Shown here in pieces: positions 1 through 6,342 of a stretch of 7,453 nucleotides of DNA. The translations under genes were made by a program, and so were the position numbers. Numbering within the stretch: position 1 is the first letter of the stretch; every line of letters begins with the position of its first letter. The notes under the pieces are model-generated. The model saw only the letters and a program-made list of their open reading frames with translations, had not been told where the DNA came from and did not search any database. Source of the stretch: Acidobacteriota bacterium (GTDB taxonomy: Bacteria; Acidobacteriota; Vicinamibacteria; Vicinamibacterales; SCN-69-37); the NCBI GenBank assembly GCA_021824055.1, contig JAKALV010000164.1:1-7453 (forward strand), in the 5' to 3' direction.

Positions 1-99
1 ATCCGCGACGGCGATCCGTTCCACCAGCGAGGGTTGGCAAACTACGAACTCGTGCAGTGGGCGCCCGTGATTGGACGCGAGGGATTGGACGCGCTCTAG
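1..99 (+). CDS. 3' end of an upstream gene, YCII-like C-terminus (partial)
   Basis: Frame 1 is open from the window edge to a TAG at 97-99 and gives 32 residues, including DPFHQRGLANYELVQWAPV. A DPF..AGL..YE...W pattern near the C-terminus is typical of small YCII/YciI-related proteins (dimeric alpha-beta fold, function usually unknown), as I remember the family. The fragment is too short to be sure, and the codon use is the same GC-rich style as the next genes. It is separated from the following methyltransferase by 97 bp, so it is probably a separate transcription unit. An unrelated protein ending is possible. Confidence 0.5.
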   Translation: MRDGDPFHQRGLANYELVQWAPVIGREGLDAL

Positions 100-152
100 C
101 GGTGTCTCTTGTGCTAGTTGGGGAGGGCCCTGATCGAGTCGTCGGACCAGGC

Positions 153-178
153 GAAGCTCCGTCGGTTGCCGGAGCTTC
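153..178 (+). repeat. Perfect inverted repeat, 9-bp stem and 8-nt loop
   Basis: GAAGCTCCG (153-161) pairs perfectly with CGGAGCTTC (170-178) around the loop TCGGTTGC. It lies 54 bp after the upstream stop and 18 bp before the methyltransferase ATG. No T-run follows, so it is not a canonical intrinsic terminator. It could be a terminator of the U-tract-less kind, an mRNA-stabilising or attenuating hairpin in the 5' leader of the glycan operon, or a dyad operator. The sequence cannot decide between these. I see no convincing -35/-10 pair in 100-196. Confidence 0.55.
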
Positions 179-196
179 ACCGCTGCCACCATTGCC

Positions 197-802
197 ATGA
201 TCTCACGATTGATCGCCCGAACACTCGAAGTGCCGCTGGTTTATCGGGTCCTGCAGGCCCCATTTCAGGAGCGTAAGATTGCTCCGTGCCTCGCTCAACT
301 CTCGCTGACGCCGCAGACCCGGCTGCTCGATGTGGGCTGCGGACCGGGCACAAATGCGCACCACTTCGCTAGCACGCAGTACACAGGCATCGACGTCAAT
401 CCCGACTACATCCAGAGCGCGCGTCGCCGTCATGCGGGGCGGTTCGTCACCGGCGATGTCACGAACCCCGATATGCTGCCGCAGGAGCAGTTTGACGTCA
501 TCCTCCTGAATTCCCTGATGCACCATCTTCCTGATGAGGCGGTGGGGCTTCTGCTGTCGCAGCTGGATCTGCGGCTCGCCCCGGGCGGACGCATTCACAT
601 ACTTGATCTGATCCTCCCGCCGGGGGCATCCACCGCCAGATTGCTCGCCCGCATTGACCGTGGCAAGTTTGCTCGTTCGTTGGACAGTTGGCGGGCCCTG
701 TTTGCACAATCGCTGCGCATCGAGCAATTGGTGACCTTTCCGCTTGGACTTCCCGGCTTGCCTCTCTGGCAGATGGTCTACTGTATCGCGGGGGCGGAAT
801 GA
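197..802 (+). CDS. Class I SAM-dependent methyltransferase
   Basis: A 201-aa soluble protein with the Rossmann-like methyltransferase core. Motif I LDVGCGPGT is at residues 44-52 (SAM binding). The acidic end of strand 2 is in GIDVNPD (64-70), GDV is at 86-88, motif IV FDVILLNSLMHH at 99-110, and the post-motif LAPGGRIHILDL at 127-138. The C-terminus has a GLPLWQMVY segment that I associate with small methyltransferases next to GT2 genes. The substrate is not evident; a sugar, lipid or other small molecule is possible. The ATG at 197 is the only plausible start, because a stop lies in frame at 131-133 and no other start codon lies between. No clear Shine-Dalgarno sequence precedes it. The stop overlaps the next gene's start as ATGA, which suggests translational coupling and a shared function. 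Confidence 0.85.
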   Translation: MISRLIARTLEVPLVYRVLQAPFQERKIAPCLAQLSLTPQTRLLDVGCGPGTNAHHFASTQYTGIDVNPDYIQSARRRHAGRFVTGDVTNPDMLPQEQFDVILLNSLMHHLPDEAVGLLLSQLDLRLAPGGRIHILDLILPPGASTARLLARIDRGKFARSLDSWRALFAQSLRIEQLVTFPLGLPGLPLWQMVYCIAGAE

Positions 803-1752
803 ACTCGCGCCGCATCAGTGTCGCCATTCCGGTGTTCAACGAGGAGGATGTACTTCCAGAATTGCTGAGACGACTGACCACTGTCCTTGATGCGCAGCCT
901 GGCGGACCGCATGAGATCGTGCTCGTCAATGACGGCAGCCGGGATCGGACGAGAGTTCTGCTGGAAGAAGCAGCGGCGAGCGATTCTCGCCTCGTGGTAG
1001 TCAACCTCTCTCGAAACTTCGGCCATCAGGCCGCACTCTCGGCGGCTCTCGGCCATGTGAACGGGGACGTCGTGCTCAGCATGGATGCCGATCTCCAGGA
1101 TGCCCCAGAGGCACTGCCGACGCTGCTGGCGAGACTCGATGAGGGGTACGACGTCGTTGTGGTGCGCCGCATGGAGCGTAAGGAGACGATCTGGAAGCGC
1201 GCGGCATACTATATGGCGTACCGGCTGATCGCCAAGCTTTCCAACGTACCGCAGGAATTGGACGCCGGGGACTTCGCACTGATGACGCGACAGGTCGTCA
1301 CGACGATGACTTCCCTCCCGGAGCGTGAGCGCTACCTGCGCGGCCTGCGCAGTTGGGTCGGGTTCCGGCAGACCGCGGTGGCGATGCCGCGCGCCGCGCG
1401 CGGCGCTGGTGCGACGAAGTATTCACTGGGCCGTCTCGTGGGCTTGGCGCTGGACGGCGCGTTTTCGTTCTCCGTCGTGCCGTTGCGCATCAGCGCCGGC
1501 ATCGGTTTCCTGAGCTTTCTCGGCGCGTTGCTCTTCAGCCTCTATGCGGTGTACGCGCGCCTAGTGCTCGGTCGTTCGCCGCAGGGGTTTACCGCACTGT
1601 TCGTGGCCGGCACGTTCTTCGCCGGCATCCTACTCATCGTGCTCTGGATCCTGGGCGAGTACGTGGGACGCATTTATGTCGAAGTGAAGCGTCGCCCGGC
1701 GTACGTCGTGGAATCGATCATTCGAAACACCGCGAGCCGGGAGAATGCCTGA
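799..1752 (+). CDS. GT2 family glycosyltransferase, polyprenyl-phosphate sugar synthase type (DPM1/GtrB/ArnC-like)
   Basis: 317 aa. The N-terminal GT-A domain shows AIPVFNEED (9-17), VLVNDGSRD (41-49), the metal/nucleotide motif DADLQD (96-101), GDFALM (157-162) and the ERERYLRGL segment (175-183). KYSLGRLV (207-214) precedes two C-terminal membrane helices at roughly 229-252 and 264-287, followed by a basic cytosolic tail. This layout is that of enzymes that load a sugar from a nucleotide donor onto undecaprenyl or dolichyl phosphate at the cytoplasmic face. The sugar is not predictable. I chose the ATG at 799 over a possible start at 688: the extra 37 residues have no GT2 character and would lie inside the methyltransferase gene. 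The ATGA overlap and a G-rich stretch just upstream support this start. It should supply a lipid-linked sugar to the GT-C enzyme at 3348-5255. Confidence 0.92.
   Translation: MNSRRISVAIPVFNEEDVLPELLRRLTTVLDAQPGGPHEIVLVNDGSRDRTRVLLEEAAASDSRLVVVNLSRNFGHQAALSAALGHVNGDVVLSMDADLQDAPEALPTLLARLDEGYDVVVVRRMERKETIWKRAAYYMAYRLIAKLSNVPQELDAGDFALMTRQVVTTMTSLPERERYLRGLRSWVGFRQTAVAMPRAARGAGATKYSLGRLVGLALDGAFSFSVVPLRISAGIGFLSFLGALLFSLYAVYARLVLGRSPQGFTALFVAGTFFAGILLIVLWILGEYVGRIYVEVKRRPAYVVESIIRNTASRENA
1739..1743 (+). promoter_or_regulatory. Ribosome binding site of the second methyltransferase
   Basis: GGGAG lies 8 nt upstream of the ATG at 1752 and inside the end of the GT2 gene. It supports a start at 1752 rather than at any of the upstream in-frame codons of the long open frame that begins near 1353. 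Confidence 0.6.
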
Positions 1753-2477
1753 TGGATGCGCAGTACCTGCGGGACTATCGTGACCTTTACGAGAGTCACT
1801 GGTGGTGGCGCAGTCGGGAGTCGCTACTCACCCAGGTTGTGCAGGACTTGGCTGCTCAGCGACCGCTCACACGGATTCTCGATGTGGGCTGCGGTGACGG
1901 CCTATTCTTTCCTGCCCTGGCGCGCTTCGGGGAGCCGTATGGTGTCGAGCCTTCATCTGAGGCACTTTCGCCGGATGGCCCGTGGCGCTCGCGCATCGTT
2001 AACGGCAGGCTCGACGACTCGTACCAACCGCTCGCACCCTTCGATCTGCTGCTCGCCTTGGACGTTATAGAGCACCTCGATGATCCGCACACGTTTCTGG
2101 CGCACGTTCGCCGCCTTATAGTCCCCGGCGGGTTCTTTGTTGCGACGGTGCCAGCGTTCCGTGGCCTCTGGACATCGCACGATGCGCTCAATCGGCACGT
2201 GACGCGATTCACTCAGGCAGAGATCTCGGCGCTGGTGCGCGCCCATGGGTTCACCGTGGTGCGCGCCCAGTACTTCTTCGTGCTGCTCGCGTTGGCCAAG
2301 CTGGCGGTGCGAGGCGTTGAGACGCTGTTGCGACCGCCGCCGCGGGCACCGCGCACGCCACCCGCGGTGGTCAATGCGACATTGATGGCGATCTGCCGGG
2401 CCGAACAAGCGCTCATCGCAGATCGACAGCCGTGGTTTGGAAGTTCCGTGCTGCTCGTAGCGCAGGCGGAGCGCTAG
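1752..2477 (+). CDS. Class I SAM-dependent methyltransferase (UbiG-like/Methyltransf_23 type)
   Basis: 241 aa. Motif I ILDVGCGDG is at 42-50, GVEPSSE at 64-70, motif IV LLLALDVIEHLDD at 99-111, and VPGGFFVATVPAF at 124-136. These are followed by the LWTSHDALNRHVTRF region (139-153), a pattern common in the methyltransferases found beside GT2 glycan genes. The N-terminus is rich in Trp/Tyr (YESHWWWRSR, 13-22), also typical of that group. The C-terminal part (about 171-193) is hydrophobic and may contact the membrane or a lipid substrate. The acceptor is unknown. The start overlaps the GT2 stop by one base (TGATG) and has a GGGAG site. The open frame extends upstream to 1353, but that part is the GT2 gene read in another frame. 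The TAG stop lies inside the CTAG duplicated by the insertion sequence, so the protein is complete. Confidence 0.88.
   Translation: MDAQYLRDYRDLYESHWWWRSRESLLTQVVQDLAAQRPLTRILDVGCGDGLFFPALARFGEPYGVEPSSEALSPDGPWRSRIVNGRLDDSYQPLAPFDLLLALDVIEHLDDPHTFLAHVRRLIVPGGFFVATVPAFRGLWTSHDALNRHVTRFTQAEISALVRAHGFTVVRAQYFFVLLALAKLAVRGVETLLRPPPRAPRTPPAVVNATLMAICRAEQALIADRQPWFGSSVLLVAQAER
2464..2471 (+). promoter_or_regulatory. Orphaned ribosome binding site of the GT-C gene (ancestral)
   Basis: AGGCGGAG lies in the last codons of the second methyltransferase. If the insertion sequence and one CTAG are removed, it sits 9 nt before the GTG at 3348, the usual spacing. Today it is separated from that start by the 863-bp element plus the duplicated CTAG. 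This is an inference from reconstructing the empty site. Confidence 0.5.
2474..2477. repeat. Target site duplication CTAG, left copy
   Basis: CTAG directly abuts the left end of the insertion sequence and is repeated at 3341-3344 beyond the right end. A 4-bp duplication of YTAR type fits IS5-family target choice. The last three bases are the stop codon of the upstream methyltransferase. Confidence 0.8.
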
Positions 2478-2492
2478 AAGCTATCTCGCAAA
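2478..2492 (+). repeat. Left terminal inverted repeat of the insertion sequence
   Basis: AAGCTATCTCGCAAA, compared with AGGTCATCTCGTAAA read inward from the right end: 11 of 15 positions match. The transposase stop codon (TAG, 2483-2481 on the minus strand) lies inside this repeat, as is usual in compact IS5 elements. A TGG follows on both sides if one base is skipped, so the repeat may be slightly longer. Confidence 0.75.
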
Positions 2493-3253
2493 CTGGCGAC
2501 CGAGGATGACAATGCATCCCAGCTGCACGAAGGCGAGGAAGTTGACGGCGTGACGTTCATAACGGGTGACCAAGCGACGAAAGTTCTGCAGCCAGGCGAA
2601 GAGGCGTTCGATCTTCCAGCGCCGGCAGTACCGACGGAGCTGGCGGCCATCCTGCGTCTTGCCCCGGCCGCTGCGGTTCGGCGCGATCAGTTCGATGTCC
2701 CGCTCCGCGGCCAACCGGGCGTCGAGGCGATCCGAATCGTAGGCCTTGTCGCCAATCAGCCGGGTCGGCGCTTCGCGGAGGAACTGCGCGTCGAGGGTTT
2801 GCTCGACGAGCGTGACTTCGCCGGGGCTTGCACTTGCGATAGTAACGGCGAGAGGAAGACCACGGCCGTCTGCGATTGCCATGATCTTGGTCCCCTTGCC
2901 TTTGCGGGTGGGGCCGACGCAGAGGCCCCCTTTTTCGCCCCCGCGTAGGTGGCGTCGATGAACGCTTCCGTCAGATCGAAGCCCCCGGCGTCGGCGAGTT
3001 CTTGCGCCATCGCCTGCAGCACGCGTGCCAACGCGCCGGACCGCGCCCAGAGCTGGAACCGCCGATGACACGTTTGATACGGCGGATAGCGCGAGGGCAG
3101 GTCGTGCCACGGCGCGCCGGTCCGCATGACCCAGAGCACGCCATTCAGCACGTCGCGCGGATCGCGCCACGGCCGGCCGCGCCGGTCCTTGCGCACGCGG
3201 GGCTTCGGGAGCAACGGTTCCAACCGCTTCCACTGCCGCTCGGTGAGATCCAT
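2481..3253 (-). CDS. IS5-family DDE transposase, made by -1 programmed frameshifting
   Basis: The 5' frame (start ATG at 3253, MDLTERQWKRLEPLLP) carries the N-terminal DUF4096-like region, with RPWRDPRDVLNGVLWV at 28-43 and GAPWHDLP at 46-53. The 3' frame carries KGKGTKIMAIAD, IGDKAYDSD and RRWKIERLFAWLQNFRRL. Shifting -1 at 2927-2933 joins them into 257 aa with the catalytic triad D100 (FIDATY), D169 (GDKAYDSD) and E216 (WKIERLF). GGAG 7 nt before the ATG is a good ribosome binding site; a TTG at 3295 would add 14 residues and is less likely. Without the shift, the first frame continues to a stop at 2756 and gives a product lacking the second and third catalytic residues, perhaps a regulator. 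Two frames with a slippery site are normal for this group, so I do not call it a pseudogene. Confidence 0.88.
2927..2933 (-). other. -1 programmed frameshift slippery heptamer
   Basis: On the minus strand the first-frame codons AAA AAG GGG GCC contain A_AAG_GGG, an exact X_XXY_YYZ heptamer. Slipping back one base re-pairs both tRNAs and enters the frame that reads GGC CTC TGC towards the catalytic core. Just downstream, GGGGCC (2929-2924) can pair with GGCCCC (2915-2910) around an 8-nt loop. This hairpin overlaps the heptamer rather than sitting 5-9 nt beyond it, so its stimulatory role is uncertain. Confidence 0.8.
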
Positions 3254-3325
3254 GGCGACGCTCCGGCCAGAGAGACGCAGGACTGCGCTCTCCAAGGACG
3301 ACCGAAGCTCGCCACTGTAATTCCA

Positions 3326-3340
3326 TTTACGAGATGACCT
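3326..3340 (-). repeat. Right terminal inverted repeat of the insertion sequence
   Basis: Read inward on the minus strand it is AGGTCATCTCGTAAA, the imperfect partner of the left end. The transposase promoter should lie between here and the ATG at 3253, but I see no clear consensus. Confidence 0.75.
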
Positions 3341-3344
3341 CTAG
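3341..3344. repeat. Target site duplication CTAG, right copy
   Basis: Second copy of the 4-bp duplication, directly next to the right inverted repeat and 3 bp before the GTG of the GT-C gene. Its TAG (3342-3344) is in frame with that gene and blocks any longer N-terminus. Confidence 0.8.
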
Positions 3345-3347
3345 TGC

Positions 3348-5255
3348 GTGGCCTCGCGCGTGGCGCCCGCCAACCCTGCCCGGGCGCTGGGCCGGCGCGT
3401 GATTGACTTGCCGGCATCCGCTGTCCGCAGGGCAGGAAGCCATCGCTGGACCGCCCCACTTACGTTGGCACTCGTGCTCTTTATCGGAGCGCTAGTCCTG
3501 CTTCGGGATCTGGATCGTGGCTGGGTCCCCCATGACGAAGGGGCGCTCGGGCAAGCCGCCGAGCGGGTGCTTCACGGCGAAGTGCCGCACCGCGACTTTG
3601 ATGATCCGTATTCCGGATTGCTCACGTACTTGAACGCCGCAGCATTTCGCGTTGCTGGCATCAGCGTCAATACGCTCCGGTGGCCACTGTTCGCGTGCTC
3701 GTTGCTGTGGCTTGCGGCGGTATTTTCTGTTGCGCGACGATTCGCCCCGCCGGCCGGCGCGGCACTGGCGGCACTGACTTGCTTGGTGCTGTCCGTGCCA
3801 AACTACCGCGCGCCAATGCCATCGTGGTACCTGCTCTTCCTCGCCACGTTCGGAATGCTCGCCGTCATCCGATGGCATGAGAGTGGCAGTGCTCATTGGA
3901 TTATCGCGGCGGGTATTTGCAGCGGGTTGGCGGTCCTTCTGAAACTCACCGGGATCGTTCAACTGGTTGGCTGCGCGCTGGCGCTCTGGTCCACCACTCC
4001 GCAGCCAGCCAGCGGCGGACCTGTCTCGACGTCACTGCGGCGACTGCGAGTGGTAACGTTGGTAGCGCTCGGAAGCGGGCTTGTCCTGCTTGCGATGCTG
4101 GCCCTGAGTGCCGGTGAGCGGACGGCCTGGCGGCTGGTGCCGCCATTCGCCCTGCTCGCGTGGACACTCGCGTTTCGTGAATGGACGAGTGGCGGCGGCA
4201 CGGCGGGAATGCGCCTACGTGTCCTCGCCCGCGTCCTTGGTCCCTATGTCATCGGCGTGGCGATTCCGCTCGCCGGCTTTACCGTCTTCTTCGCCACCGA
4301 ATCCGCTGGTCGCGACCTCTTCATTGGGACGTTCGTCACCCCGTGGCGCCGGCTGAATGGGGCGCAGTTCCTGCCTCCGGCGCCCCGTGGATTGCTGTGG
4401 AGCCTGCCACTGATCTTCATCCTCTGGCCATGGCGCGAAGACCGGATGGCTGCGGTCGCCCGCGGAATCGGCATCGTCTGGTTCGGCACAATTGTTCTGG
4501 CGTCCGCGCGTGACCCGCGATGGTACCTGGCCGGCTGGTATGTGGTGTGGAGCCTGCCCCTGCTCGTTGCCGCATCCCTCGCGCTTCCCACCCTATTCCC
4601 GCGCAACGTCAGCATCAACACCTCACGCCGGGACATGGCGCGATCCATCGCGATCATCGCCGTATCGGGGATGCTGGTCGAGTTCCCGTTTGCGGCCCCA
4701 ATTTACACGCTCTACGTGGTGCCGCTCAGCTTCCTTGGCATCTTCGCTGCCGTGCAGGAATGGGGCAAAGTCACTGGACGTGCCCTCTTGCTCGCCGGCG
4801 CGTTCTTCCTAGCCTTCGCCGTGCTGAGGCTCAATCCGGGCACCGTTCACTCACTCGGCGTGCGGTATCTCAACGGGCCCGATTCCGTGAGACTTGACCT
4901 GCCACGGGCACAACTGCGGGTCGAGGCTGAAGATGCCGGCGACGTCCGCGCCCTCGTCCGCACGATCAGTCGTCTTGATGCCCACCGGGTGCTTTGGGCG
5001 GGCCCCGACGCCCCGGAAGCGTACTTTCTCACGGGCAGGCTCAACCACACGCGCACACTCTTCGAGTTTTTGGACCGAACACCTGAGAGTGCCCTGGACA
5101 TTCCAGTACGGGCCTTGGCCATCGGTGCGTCCGTGGTCGTCATAAAACGCCGGCCGGAGTTCTCTCCCGCGCCGTCGCCGCGTGCCATTGCTGCCGTTCA
5201 CCAAGCGTATCCGCAGTGCGAAGAACTCACGAACTACTTGGTCTGCTGGCGTTGA
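3348..5255 (+). CDS. Polytopic GT-C glycosyltransferase, GT39/ArnT/PMT-like
   Basis: 635 aa, with about ten or more hydrophobic segments from residue 35 to about 493. A first membrane helix (about 36-52) is followed by the first external loop with WVPHDEGALGQAAERVL (59-75), then HRDFDDPYSGLLTYLNA (81-97). The acidic residues after the first helix are the signature of GT-C enzymes that take sugars from polyprenyl phosphate outside the membrane. The C-terminal portion (about 505-635) is mostly soluble and includes APEAYFLTGRLNHTRT (573-588 approx.). The acceptor may be lipid, glycan or protein. The GTG at 3348 is the first available start because a TAG lies in frame at 3342-3344. No good ribosome binding site precedes it now, since the insertion sequence displaced the likely native one. 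The reading frame itself is intact. It is the probable partner of the GT2 enzyme upstream. The stop is 7 bp from the converging ABC transporter gene. Confidence 0.85.
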   Translation: MASRVAPANPARALGRRVIDLPASAVRRAGSHRWTAPLTLALVLFIGALVLLRDLDRGWVPHDEGALGQAAERVLHGEVPHRDFDDPYSGLLTYLNAAAFRVAGISVNTLRWPLFACSLLWLAAVFSVARRFAPPAGAALAALTCLVLSVPNYRAPMPSWYLLFLATFGMLAVIRWHESGSAHWIIAAGICSGLAVLLKLTGIVQLVGCALALWSTTPQPASGGPVSTSLRRLRVVTLVALGSGLVLLAMLALSAGERTAWRLVPPFALLAWTLAFREWTSGGGTAGMRLRVLARVLGPYVIGVAIPLAGFTVFFATESAGRDLFIGTFVTPWRRLNGAQFLPPAPRGLLWSLPLIFILWPWREDRMAAVARGIGIVWFGTIVLASARDPRWYLAGWYVVWSLPLLVAASLALPTLFPRNVSINTSRRDMARSIAIIAVSGMLVEFPFAAPIYTLYVVPLSFLGIFAAVQEWGKVTGRALLLAGAFFLAFAVLRLNPGTVHSLGVRYLNGPDSVRLDLPRAQLRVEAEDAGDVRALVRTISRLDAHRVLWAGPDAPEAYFLTGRLNHTRTLFEFLDRTPESALDIPVRALAIGASVVVIKRRPEFSPAPSPRAIAAVHQAYPQCEELTNYLVCWR

Positions 5256-5262
5256 CGTCGCA

Positions 5263-6342
5263 TCAGCACAGGTGCACCGCCATCGCCTTGAAGGACGCCG
5301 TCACCGGCATCCCCGCCCGGAAGGCGAACTCCTTCGCCGATCGCGTCGTCAGCGAGGAAATCAGCGGCACCCCCGCCACCTCCAGCGTCACACGCGTCAG
5401 CGCGCCGAGGGTGGCCACCTCGGTGATCAGGCCGCGGAAGCGATTGCGCGCCGACCCGGACGGCAGGTCAAGCGACAGCACGATCTCCTCGGCGCGGATG
5501 ACGGCGTATCCGGCTCCTGCCGGAAAGTCGCCGACCGTGTAGAGCGTGAGCGGACCGGTGGTGAACTCGATGGCGTGGTTGCCATGGGCGATGGGCGACG
5601 GCTCGCCATCGAGCCAGTCTGGCGCCTGCTCAGCGAGTACCTGCACCGTCCCGGCGAGCACGTTCTCGGCGCCAAGAAACTCCGCGATGTCTGGCGACGC
5701 CGGGCGACGGAAGAGTTCATCGGGCGTGCCGGACTGCAGTGCGCGTCCGCCATCGAGGAGGATGGCGACGTCCCCCAGCAGGCCCGCCTCGGTGAAGTCG
5801 TGCGTCACCTGTAAGGTTGTGATCCCCCATTCGCGGTGCAGCGCGCGTACCTCGCGCCGCACCAGCGTGCGGCGCCGCGGGTCGAGGGCGCTGAACGGTT
5901 CGTCGAGCAGCACCACCGGCGGGCGACGCGCAAACGCGCGGGCCAGGGCCACCAATTGGCGCTCGCCGCCGGATAGCGCGCGCACGGGACGGTTGGTCAG
6001 CGCATCCGCGCCGAACCGCCGCGCCACGGATTCGGCGAGTTCCGGCGTTTCAGCACCGTAGGCGATGTTGGCCGCGACGCTCAAGTGCGGAAAGAGGAAG
6101 GCGTGCTGGTACACCAGTCCCGCCCCCCGCGCTTCCGGCACCTGCCTAGTGCAGTCCGCGCCGTGCAACCAGAGCGATCCCGAGTCGGCTGGAATCACGC
6201 CGGCGATCGTCTCGAGGAGCGTCGTCTTCCCTGACCCTGCCGGACCGATGACCACGCCGTATTGGCCAGTCGGCACGGTGAAGGTCACGTCCGCCAGGTG
6301 AAAGCGTCCGCGACGCGCGCTGAGCGCGCGGCACTCGATCAT
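5263..6342 (-). CDS. wtpC: Tungstate/molybdate ABC transporter ATP-binding protein
   Basis: 359 aa. Walker A GPAGSGKT is at 33-40, the Q-loop VYQH at 77-80, the ABC signature LSGGERQ at 123-129, Walker B VVLLDEPFSALD at 143-154 and the switch histidine in VTHDF (H181). A C-terminal extension holds an OB-like stretch and a TOBE domain (about 297-358, NRFRGLITEV...FKAMAVHL). In ModC/WtpC proteins such a TOBE domain can bind oxyanions or act in regulation. It powers uptake at the cytoplasmic face with the permease WtpB. The start was taken at 6342, where ATG overlaps the permease stop as ATGA; the open frame runs upstream to 6543, but those residues lie inside the permease gene and have no ABC character. 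Substrate choice between tungstate, molybdate and, less likely, sulfate rests on the neighbours, so modC is an alternative name. Confidence 0.85.
   Translation of the reverse strand: MIECRALSARRGRFHLADVTFTVPTGQYGVVIGPAGSGKTTLLETIAGVIPADSGSLWLHGADCTRQVPEARGAGLVYQHAFLFPHLSVAANIAYGAETPELAESVARRFGADALTNRPVRALSGGERQLVALARAFARRPPVVLLDEPFSALDPRRRTLVRREVRALHREWGITTLQVTHDFTEAGLLGDVAILLDGGRALQSGTPDELFRRPASPDIAEFLGAENVLAGTVQVLAEQAPDWLDGEPSPIAHGNHAIEFTTGPLTLYTVGDFPAGAGYAVIRAEEIVLSLDLPSGSARNRFRGLITEVATLGALTRVTLEVAGVPLISSLTTRSAKEFAFRAGMPVTASFKAMAVHLC

Larger units (their letters stand above)
2478..3340 (-). mobile_element. Complete IS5-family insertion sequence, 863 bp
   Basis: The element is bounded by CTAG direct repeats and by imperfect terminal inverted repeats that match at 11 of the first 15 positions, including an ATCTCG block and AAA. 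It carries a single two-frame transposase on the minus strand, opposite to the operon it interrupts. Its size, the two overlapping reading frames and the AKKGG slippery junction fit the IS427-like subgroup of IS5. Both ends, both frames and the catalytic residues are intact, so it looks recently active. Base composition is similar to its surroundings. Confidence 0.88.

Noticed and set aside
203..727. Minus-strand 174-codon open frame across the first methyltransferase
   Set aside because: It is fully antisense to a gene with clear SAM-binding motifs and has no recognisable domains of its own.
1391..1406. Perfect 16-bp GC-only palindrome GCGCCGCGCGCGGCGC
   Set aside because: It lies inside the GT2 coding region and encodes an Arg/Ala/Gly-rich stretch. 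GC-rich codon use makes such palindromes likely by chance, and no partner copy is seen elsewhere in the window.
1353..1751. N-terminal extension of 133 codons for the second methyltransferase
   Set aside because: This part is the GT2 gene read in another frame and is Arg-rich without domain character. The ATG at 1752 has a GGGAG site and starts a typical methyltransferase N-terminus.
2550..2948. 132-codon open frame on the plus strand inside the insertion sequence
   Set aside because: It is the complement of the transposase gene, has no recognisable domain, and the minus-strand frames contain the conserved DDE motifs.
2481..3326. Single 281-codon frame spanning the whole insertion sequence as the transposase
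   Set aside because: Only its 3' part, downstream of about 2936, carries transposase motifs. The 5' part is low-complexity Arg/Ala sequence, the shadow of the other frame that holds the real N-terminus.
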